This document shows, piece by piece, positions 55,872 to 64,000 of a stretch of DNA of 64,000 nucleotides. The notes beneath the pieces were generated by a model, which saw nothing but the letters and a program-made list of their open reading frames with translations, was not told where the DNA came from and made no database searches. Source of the DNA: Hypholoma sublateritium FD-334 SS-4. Its lineage: Eukaryota > Basidiomycota > Agaricomycetes > Agaricales > Strophariaceae. The stretch is taken from positions 51,061-115,060 of the forward strand of contig KN817597.1 of the NCBI GenBank assembly GCA_000827495.1, given 5' to 3'. Every line of letters begins with the position of its first letter. Within the stretch, counting starts at the first letter, position 1. A program made the position numbers and the translations under genes.

Positions 55872-58800
55872 CTCGTTTGAAGAAGATGGTCGACGAGGGA
55901 CAGCTCTCAGACATATCAAAAACCACAGGAACACCTAAATTCTGTGAGCCATGCGTACTCGGAAAGATGAAGAAGCAACCTTTCACACACAAAGGACAAC
56001 GTGCTACGCGCCCCCTGCAGATGATTCACTCAGACGTTGGTGGCCCTGTGACACCACAGGATCGACACGGAAATCGATATTGGATTTCCTTCATCGACGA
56101 TTGCAAACGCTTCCCGTGGATCTATTTCATGTCGCACAAATCTCAGGCACTTGGAATTTTCAAGCAATGGAAGAAGGACGTACAGCTCATGTTCGGCGAG
56201 GAGATTGGCGAGATCCACCTCTCGCCCAACTTCCTCGATTTCTTCACAAGCGACGGCGGCGGCGAATACATGTCCAAAGCTTTCAAGGACGAGCTAGACG
56301 CTTCCGGCACCGTACATCACACAACGGCAGCAGACACACCTGAGCAAGATGGTCTTGCTGAGCGCATGAACCAGACGCTTGTAAATCTGTCCACGGCGAT
56401 GCTCCTTGACTCTAAGTTGGGAAAATCGTTCTGGTCAGATGCCATGTCCACGGCGGCATATATGGTTGCTCGCACACCTGGCGCAGACGAGAGTGGAGAA
56501 TCTCCCTACAAGGGACTCTTCAAGCGAGACGTCGACGCCACATGGTTCCGACCGTTTGGAAGCACCGGCTACGCCCTTATTCCCAAAGACAAACGCTCTG
56601 GGAAATTTGCCCCAAAAGGGCGGAAGTGCACGCTTCTCGGCTACACTTCCGGAAAGAAGGCATATCGCCTTCTCGACGCAAATACCAAAGTCGTCTTCCA
56701 CAGTCGACATGTGCGCTTCGATGAAGCTGCACCCGGCAATGTTCCTGACGTTGTCGACCTACATGAAGTGGAACAGCGCCCTCGCCCTGTGCCCGCTGAG
56801 TGGGAGGAACTCCAACGAGGAGAGAATTTCCTCCATCCGCTCTCACGCTGTCGAAACACCGCCGCGCGGGAGCCGGACGTTGATGTCAGTGGGAGTTCAT
56901 CTGGAAATGACTCTGACGACGACGACACACCTCCGCCAGCTCCTGGCGAGCCGCATGAACCTCCTAGCACTCCCCCGCAAACTCGGTTACCGCTTCCGAC
57001 AGTGCCGCGCGCTCCAATTAAGCGCACGAGGAAAGTGTACGAACCTGATCCAGGTTCAGTGGGAGTCAGTCGACCACGGAGAATGGCAGCCGCACCTCCT
57101 GATCGAAATCGAGACTACGATCGAGCTGCGCGACTCCCAGCTGAGTCCGCTGCAGAGGCAAACCGATTAGCGCTCGAGGCAGAGATAGCCGCCCGCAGCG
57201 CACCTTTTCCTGCAGGCGCGTCAGCCACCGATGGCCACGACCCGCCGGATCAAACACCGCAGCCACGCGGTGTAACTGTCGACGACTTCATCCCGGACGA
57301 TATTGATGACATCTACTTTGCCGGCCTCTCCAGCGTCGGCCCGGATATCTCGCTAAACGCGCACACAACTCCCGAGACCACAGAGGAGGCATTTAGTGGA
57401 TCTGACGCGAGGAGTTGGCAAGCCGCTCTCACGGAGGAGCTTCAGAGCTTGGTCGACAACGATGTCTATGAGATTGTCCTCATTCCACCTGGTGTAAAGC
57501 CCATCACGTCCAAAATTGTCATGTGGACGAAGCTCGACGGGATAGGAAATGTTGAACGTCACAAGATACGAATCGTCGCTCGCGGTTTTTCCCAGAAGGA
57601 AGGAAAGGATTACCAAGAGGTTTTTGCGCCTGTCGCAAACCTTGAATCAATCCGTATCATCATTGCTCTTGCCGCCAAGTACAACCTGGAACTCGACCAG
57701 ATGGATGTCTCGACGGCCTATCTAAATGGCGAGCTTCTCGAGGAGCTATACTTGACGCCTCCCAAGGAGGTTGCTATCCCAGATGGCTGCTGCTGGAAAC
57801 TCAAGCGCTCGCTGTACGGCCTCAAGCAGGCTGGACGCACCTGGAATCACACACTCGACAAGAAGCTAAAGGAAATGTCCTTCACACGCCTAAATGCCGA
57901 GACGTGCCTGTATGTCTACCGTGATGACGCAGGCGAGGTCTGCTTCCTAGTCGTGTACGTCGACGACTTCATCCTTGCCGCCACCTCTCGTGCCTTCATG
58001 GACAAGGTCAAGGGGATGCTCAAAGGCGCCTTCAAGATGAAGGATCTGGGTCCAGCCAGTTACATTCTTGGCATCCAAATCATCCGTGATCGGCCAAACC
58101 GAACGATTTCACTGTCACAAGCTCAGTACGCAAATACTGTTGTGGAGCGCTGCGGGATGAAAAACTCAAAGCCGACCTGGACGCCCATGGCGCCCGGCCT
58201 TCATCTCACCGTCGACGACCCAACACCGGGCGCCGATAACACCATCATATTTGAAATGTCAATCGACGGAAAGATTGTCTCCTATGCAAGCGTCGTTGGC
58301 TCGCTTGGATATGCTGTCACCGGTACACGCGCCGATATGGCTTACACAGTCAGCGTCCTCGGACGTTTCACCTCTTGTCCCAAAGCACATCACTGGGTTG
58401 CAGCTAAGCGCGCACTCCGATATCTCAAAACCACTGCTAACATGGTTCTTCGTTTCGACGGACGCGACGTAGGCATGGACATGGATTTCAAACTTCACGA
58501 CGATTTCACTTTCGAAGGTTACACCGACGCTGATTGGTCAGGTGATACCGACACCTCAAAATCCACCTCAGGTTTTGTCTTCACCACTGCCCGTGCTGCG
58601 ATCGGCTGGGGAAGCAAGCTCCAAACCATGGTTGCATTGTCATCCACTGAATCTGAATACATCGGCTTGTGCAACGCCGGTCAGCACCTCGCATGGCTTC
58701 GAACTTTCTTCGAAGACATCAGCCGCAAACAGAAGAAACCTACCAAACTCTACTGTGACAACCAAGCGGCCATCATTCTCTCGAAAGACGCGCAGTTCCG

Positions 58801-58989
58801 TGCTCGTACCAAGCACATTCAACGCAAGTACCACTTTATACGTGATGACATCGTGGCAACTGGTCAGGCGGTTGTCCTCTACGTTCCCACCGACGACATG
58901 GTTGCCGACATCCTCACGAAATCCCTATCACACGATAAGCACTGGAAGTTCACGAAGGCCATGGGTCTTCGCCTCAACACGAGTGGGAG

Positions 58990-59294
58990 TGTCAGAGATA
59001 CTGCGTAAAGTACCGTTTACCTACCTGCTCTCATTTCGTCCCCTTCTTTCTTATTCGGACAGTTACATGATCACGTGTTCTCGTCTTCCCATATCTTCGT
59101 TGTTTTCCCTCTCGCACACCTCAGTTCGTAACGCACACGCACACGACTGAGGTATGCCCGTTTCTCTTTCATATTATATTATCATATACTTATTACCTAC
59201 GGTAGCGCTCTTGCGTATATTCTAGGTATGCCAAATATAGTTCGTAACGCACACGCACACGACTGAGCGCTCTTGCGTATATTCTAGTTTATCA
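58990..59294 (+). repeat. 3' LTR of outer element
   Basis: 305 bp, matching the 5' LTR throughout by eye. The polyprotein stop (59006-59008) lies inside it. Confidence 0.95.
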
Positions 59295-59299
59295 TTTGT

Positions 59300-59716
59300 C
59301 TCTCTAAGTCAACCTGCGACCTGCGAACGCAGCCGCGCCGCCACATGAGCAGAGGGTTTGTAACGACGATGATCGATCGTCGTCGGATTGCGTGGATGCG
59401 TGCACGTGACTCGTCACCTATATGAATCAGCGCAATTTGATCATCGGGCGCTTCAAACGAGGCATTTGTTTGCAATTTCGCGCCGGTCAGCACATAACCC
59501 AGATATGGCTCGAATATTGAGTTAAATCGTCCTCGAGGTCGTCTGCTGATAGCTCTCCGCTCCTTTCGTGGGGCAAGTGCATCCAAAAGTGTGTTCATTT
59601 CCGAAAACTCGTTCGATAACAGCGCTGGATAAGCGCCTAAAAGGCCAGCCATCGGAGCTAATAATAAATTTCGGCGCCGGGAGGTTGTGCAATTTGATAA
59701 GCATCCGAGCCTCTTC
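59300..59716. other. Host flank of the outer element
   Basis: No gene called. A minus-strand frame (59652-59284) of 122 codons runs up to the LTR boundary and ends a few codons inside it. It has no recognisable motif, and its extension across the empty site would stop after about 16 codons. Confidence 0.4.
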
Positions 59717-60621
59717 AGGACCCCCGAAAGTACACTGAGATCCCATGAGGAAATTTTCCGAAAATCCTTCAGGGCTGAAACGAAAGTTTTGGATAAAAAT
59801 TGAGGGCTAAAATCTTTGTATTTTCACTTTTTTTTAAGCTACGGCGCCGTTGGACATCGTCGTAGATCCGGCGCAGTCTGAGTCTCTGAAAATTGTTGGC
59901 GGACTTAATTTTGCGTCTCTGATGTGTATATCTAAGCAGAATATGTCTGAGCGCTTGATGAGCGCTGCGAGCGCGTCAAGAACGCACGTCCATGGCCCAC
60001 CACGCGCCTGAAGTGGACATTGAATCCGATGCTCTGCCGTCTGTCTGACTGCCGTCCCTTGTTTGCTTTGTTGAAACCTTTAAGTTAGAAACCCGGCTTC
60101 AAAGTAAGAAACTTTGAAACTCCCAGAAACCGGGTTTCGAAATAGAATAATCCCATAGATGCGAACCAATAATTTATCGATAGAAACTACGACTACAACG
60201 AGATACAGGACCCAAATCTATCTTCCTCATCTAGTCCAGCCAACGTCTTGGATCGCTTGCGAAAATCTTTGAGCAGTTTGAATAGAATCAATTGCCTGAG
60301 ATACATTAAGGCCACCTTTGAGACTTAATCAATGATGGCACAGTCCGCACTGAAGCGCAGACAAAGATTGAACGTGCTTAGTGGTAGTTTATTATATCTA
60401 GTGTCCAGATGACTAGATTTTTATCCAAACACAGTACTGCGCCCTCCGTAACGAGCCAATATTTATCCGAATTTCTGGATGAGGCATTTTCCTCAGAAAC
60501 CTTTTCAATTCCTAATCCGCAATTTGGATAAAAATTGTCGTATTTCGGTCCGGAGAAAAATCACATATTTTGACACTTTTGCCTCACTGGGCGTCTGAGT
60601 GGACTTACTTTCGGGGGACCT
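59717..60621. mobile_element. Short inverted-repeat element (MITE-like)
   Basis: The left end AGGACCCCCGAAAGTA (59717) and the right end TACTTTCGGGGGACCT (to 60621) form an inverted pair with one mismatch. It extends with gaps to about 45 bp (CACTGAGATCCCATGAGG against the complement of CCTCACTGGGCGTCTGAGTG). The 905-bp interior has no transposase and is AT-rich. It contains another hairpin near 60087-60140 (GAAACCCGG...CCGGGTTTC) and repeated TTTGGATAAAAATTG. No clear target duplication was seen. It is probably a non-autonomous DNA element. Confidence 0.6.
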
Positions 60622-61472
60622 GCTACCTCAAACTTGCATTTACTAATACCACCCGTAAAATTACCTCTCCAACATGACGCGCATTTTTCTCTTAGACAAA
60701 TCCCAGTACGTAGTCACAGCCACCCAGATGGAGTTCAACATGTTCTCGGTTGGAGGAAAAAACAACGGAACGAAGGAACATATCCCCCATCACACGCTGG
60801 TACCAAGTACAATAAGTAACATTGTTACTTACAACGCATCTCGAAGTTACTTATGTAAATGATTGATTTTCGTGGCAGCAATCTGTCTCTCAATAGAAAT
60901 ATTAATGCTTTTTTCCGCCGCAGGCCCGCAGCCCCGCAGCGCTCTCGCGTTCTTCGTCCGCAGGAAGTCAGCGTGGACGACTATTGCAATTGGCAATTCG
61001 ATAGCGAGAAAGCAGGACGTCCTCTATACTTTCCGCTCGCCACCGCAGTATGACAGGCCATACCACAAATCCAAATAGCCTGCGGGCGCTGCGGCCTCGC
61101 GCGGCGCATATACGCAGCGGCACCTCGCGAAGTGCGCTGGGCACGCAGTTCACACCGTGCGGCAAGACGCCTGGCCACTCCCGGCAAGCCGCGCTCCCAG
61201 CCCGCGCACCACGAGGGCCGGCCCAGCGCAGACACACCGCGAGCCGGGGGTTTATGCACATACGTGAAACGGCGGCAATGCCTGAACAATGTCAATTGGT
61301 GTCCGGTGCGGTAACCCTTGTATACAACATAAATGATTAGCGGCGAAAAATGGGTATAGTAGCTGAACGTGGTGCGAAACAAGAACGGGGGCAGCAGAGC
61401 ATTAATCGGTATCCAATGTGCGAGGCGAGGCGATGGGAGAGAGCAGCAAAAAAATTCATGCAGGCGAGATGG
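60622..61472. other. Intergenic, no gene seen
   Basis: 3' flank of the Unc13/Git1-like gene. The GC-rich stretch 61070-61260 gives open frames on both strands that carry no domain signature. Confidence 0.5.
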
Positions 61473-64000
61473 TCAGTGCGAGGGGAGCGCGGGAACGGGC
61501 GGGATGGTATCGCGGTTCTGCTGGCGCTTGAGCTTGCGCTCCTCAACCTCGCGCGCGTGCGCCTCGTGCTCCGCCTGCATCGCGGCCATGATCTGCAGCT
61601 GCTGCGCGATGAACTCCTGCGTCCCGGGCCTGCGGGCGGCGGCTCCGTCAGTAAGGCTCGCCGCAAAAATAGCGCGCAAAAAATAGCGCACCGCATGCGC
61701 AATATCCGCATGATGATCTGCTCGCTCGCGGACTCGGCTTCCTGCTTCTTCTCCTTCTTGCGCTCCTTGATCGTGCCGAGGTTGCGCTGCGAATAGACGC
61801 TCTTCGCGCGCTTCTTCATGGACGGCGCAGCGCGCAGGCTCTGCTGCATCATGCGCACGCATTCCTCCATCAGCGCGTCGCTGGAGACGACAGACAATGA
61901 GCAAGGCGACATCAGCGGGTGGAGAAGGCTTACGTGTGCCAGTCGTAATACAGGCGGATGGAGAGCACATCGCGATGCTTTTGGTTGTTCAGCACCTCCT
62001 GCGACACGGGGCCCTCTCCGTTCGCGTAGAAGTAGTCCCGCAGGAACTGCAGGCCTCCGTCAGCCCAGTCCATAGAGAGCGAATGCTGCACAGCGCACCT
62101 TTAACCACCTGAAGACGATATCCACCTCCTTGTCCGACAGCGGCTTCATGTCGCTGGCGATGTCGCTCAGCGGCGGGATCAGCAGGCCTTCGATGATACC
62201 AAGGATCTCCTTCCACACGCGCCCCATGACCATCTCCTTGGCGGTGTCGCTGAGATATGTGTTCAGCGTCTGCAGATTCGCGTCAAAGTAATCAAACAGT
62301 GGCAAGATTGCCTGCTCGATCTCGACGTCTGTTAGCTCTTCAGGACGGATGCGCGGCTTTTCGGCTGAAGGCAGCGGGATCTGGGGTTCCGACGATGTAT
62401 TTCCAAGGGCCTGGCGGTACAGCGCCGTGACGTTTCCGAGCGCCTTGTTGTAGTCCATGCCCTGGTCGCGGGATTTGATGAGTGTCTTGATCACATTGCG
62501 CGATAGGCACTGCTGTATGAATGGGGACATCTGGGGGAGGCAACGTCAGCGGCGGCGCTCGGTGTGTGTTGGCTTGCCTTACCTTGTCGATGAATATGCG
62601 CAACATATCCCCTTCAGCCCTCTTCAAGCTCCTGAAAGCGCGTCCGAAGTGGAACAGAATATCGTCTTTCTCGCCCTCCATGCTCACGCGCACCAAAATC
62701 TTGCCCTGTGTATCTAGATCCATCCACAACTCGTGCGACAGGAAGTCGCTGAATCTCCTGGGGTCCAGGCATAGATACGCCCGCCCCACGATGTCGTGTT
62801 TGCCAACAAGCGCGCGGTCGCGGACAGACACCATCAGCCAGAGCGGCTTATCTACCGACAAGTCAAAAGTCTCATCCCCTACAACGCGAATTACGGTTAG
62901 CGCAGAATACGATACGACAACAGCAAACCATACATCGCGGGCTCAGGCTTTCGTAGATGGTCCTAGTCTTAGCCAGTCGTGTGCCCGCCTCGTCGCTGAG
63001 CGTCACAAACGTATCCAGTTTCGAGCTCGGCGAGCTATCCAGCGGGACAAGCCCCTCCGCGATGGCAATCTTCACTGAGAACAAGAACGTGTCGCGTTGC
63101 GTCTTCTCCGGCACGGGCGGCGCCGACGCGCGGATGACCTCCGCGATCTTGTCTGCCTCCATCTGGTTGTACATGTTATCAAGGAGCTTCCGCGCCGCTT
63201 CGATGTTGTTGAGCTTGACGCACGATTCAGGTCGGAAGTTAAACGGCTCGACGCGCTTCTCGCCTGTGATGGCGATTTGGCGCGCCTTTTCCAGCCACGC
63301 AGAGGATTTTTGTGGTTGCAGGTACTCTGATGGCCGGGGGAACATCTCGTTCAAGAAGAGGCTTTCCACGGAACGACAGTAATGATCGATAGCCTTGGAG
63401 ATTGTCTACGAATACATAAGTCAAAAAACCGAGCGAGGGAGGTAGAATGAATAGAACATACCTTTGCCAGACTGGTGAAAAATCTACCTTCCTGGTACGT
63501 ATCTTCCCACTTCAGTTCTTGTAAGAAATTGATTGGACTTCGTAATGAGTCGAAAAGATCCACGATCGAGGAACTGTGTCCCGCTGCTCCTTCCGCTTCA
63601 AACTACGTGAAAAATATTAGAGCAAGGAAGTTTGCAGTAGACGACAACCCACCTTGTCGTGCGTAATAGCCTGTTGTTCAAACCTGTGAGTATATCATAA
63701 GTATGAAGAGGTTATAACCGCACCGCTTCCACCCAATTCTTCGTCTTGTCGTCAGTGTTGACCAACCATTGCCTTACATATGGCTCGAAGAAGGCAGGAA
63801 TGTCCAATTCGAGATCGCCACTGCCCACGACGAACCAAAAGTGAGTAACAAGGGATATCTCAAGAATAGAAAACTCACTCGGGAACAAAAGCGCGATACA
63901 TGCCCATGAGTGTTGTCGTTCGCCGATATAGCGCAAATATGTCCTGGATGGGGACATCAGGCGTCGGCCCATTCATCGACGACTCAAACAGTCGCTTTTG
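61473..64000 (-). CDS. Unc13/Git1-like protein (C2 and MUN domains), 5' partial
   Basis: The C-terminal part of a Munc13-homology protein with a C2 domain; in fission yeast Git1 of this type acts in glucose/cAMP signalling, and animal Munc13 primes vesicle fusion. Minus-strand exons are 64000-63879, 63820-63719, 63683-63653, 63602-63462, 63405-62934, 62878-62583, 62530-62099, 62046-61934, 61880-61692 and 61629-61473. The MUN part includes DLELDIPAFFEPYVRQWL. The C2 domain spans SSKLDTFVTLSDEAGTRLAK, SPRWDETFDLSV (joined by splicing) and VSVRDRALVGKHDIVGRA. A second Munc13-homology region runs from GMDYNKALGNVTALYRQAL to VFRWLK. A basic, Glu/Lys/Gln-rich tail with coiled-coil character ends IPPVPALPSH. 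One intron is only 35 nt. The start is beyond the right edge. Confidence 0.88.

Larger units (their letters stand above)
49335..59008 (+). pseudogene. Copia gag-pol polyprotein, interrupted by inner element
   Basis: The ORF is split into 49335-50816 and 55877-59008 (494 and 1,043 codons), both in the same frame with no other break. Gag comes first, with a zinc-knuckle variant CSFHKMNGHDTKDC (His in place of the second Cys). The protease has ILDSGASTHM. The pre-integrase zinc region is cut right after HRRMAHISMPR, with CEPCVLGK on the far side. The integrase has HSDVGGPV, FTSDGGGEY and DTPEQDGLAER. The reverse transcriptase has FLVVYVDDF, and RNase H has YTDADWSGD, STESEYIG and YCDNQAAI. ATG 49335 is chosen; an upstream GTG is not used in eukaryotes. 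One N occurs at 49429. A frame starting at 55838 in the inner LTR is an artefact of the junction. Confidence 0.93.
48843..59294 (+). mobile_element. Outer Ty1/Copia LTR retrotransposon
   Basis: A complete Copia element apart from a later insertion. Its LTRs (48843-49147 and 58990-59294, 305 bp each, TGTCAG...TTATCA) appear identical. It is flanked by a perfect 5-bp target duplication TTTGT (48838-48842 and 59295-59299). The primer site starts directly after the 5' LTR and a purine tract (CGAGTGGGAG) directly precedes the 3' LTR. The inner element 50817-55871 interrupts it. Without that insertion and one target copy the element would be about 5.4 kb. Confidence 0.95.

Noticed and set aside
55838..55876. 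Start of the downstream outer-element frame inside the inner LTR
   Set aside because: The first 13 codons are inner LTR and target-duplication sequence; the true frame continues from 50816 in the uninterrupted element.
1..64000. tRNA and rRNA genes
   Set aside because: No sequence with paired A-box and B-box or a cloverleaf could be recognised by eye; a covariance search would be decisive.

Overview
The window is fungal nuclear DNA, most likely from a mushroom-forming basidiomycete (Agaricomycetes). The evidence is many short GT-AG introns (about 35-65 nt), intron-rich housekeeping genes (21 exons in the permease), a Lhs1/Grp170 chaperone ending in HDEL, a Git1/Unc13-like protein, Ty1/Copia elements, a Crypton/DIRS-type tyrosine recombinase and RecQ-like helicase debris. 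The species cannot be named from the sequence. All exon chains below were built by hand from splice signals, reading frame and family similarity.

Layout. 1-1361: tyrosine recombinase of a mobile element, cut by the left edge. 2.1-7.8 kb: a Sur7/PalI-type four-helix membrane protein and a large coiled-coil protein. 9.2-11.9 kb: an amino-acid/GABA permease. 12-30 kb: a gene-poor, mostly GC-rich stretch holding several tandem-repeat families, a false-looking assembly gap and one plausible protein gene (24.0 kb). 30.0-30.9 kb: a decayed RecQ-like helicase. 31.0-35.0 kb: an F-box-like protein and malate dehydrogenase on the + strand. 35.3-48.4 kb: the minus strand carries ER chaperone Lhs1/Grp170, a peroxisomal-type Lon protease, a decayed Cys-rich fragment and a large unknown protein. 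48.8-59.3 kb: two nested Ty1/Copia retrotransposons. 59.7-60.6 kb: a short inverted-repeat element. 61.5-64.0 kb: the 3' part of an Unc13/Git1-like C2 protein.

Functional themes. The single-copy genes serve protein quality control (Lhs1 in the ER, Lon in the peroxisome), central carbon metabolism (malate dehydrogenase), transport (permease), plasma-membrane or pH-signalling roles (PalI-like) and trafficking or nutrient signalling (Unc13/Git1-like). They look like an ordinary basidiomycete gene mix, not a cluster.

The most striking structure is the nested retrotransposon pair. A complete Copia element with LTRs that are identical where readable sits inside the polyprotein ORF of a second Copia element, whose 305-bp LTRs also look identical. 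Both insertions have perfect 5-bp target duplications, and both elements carry a primer site matching the anticodon region of initiator tRNA-Met. Removing the inner insertion leaves the outer frame uninterrupted. A second structure worth study is the 19.7-28.4 kb repeat field, in which AT-rich TATA-like blocks recur in GC-rich repeat units.
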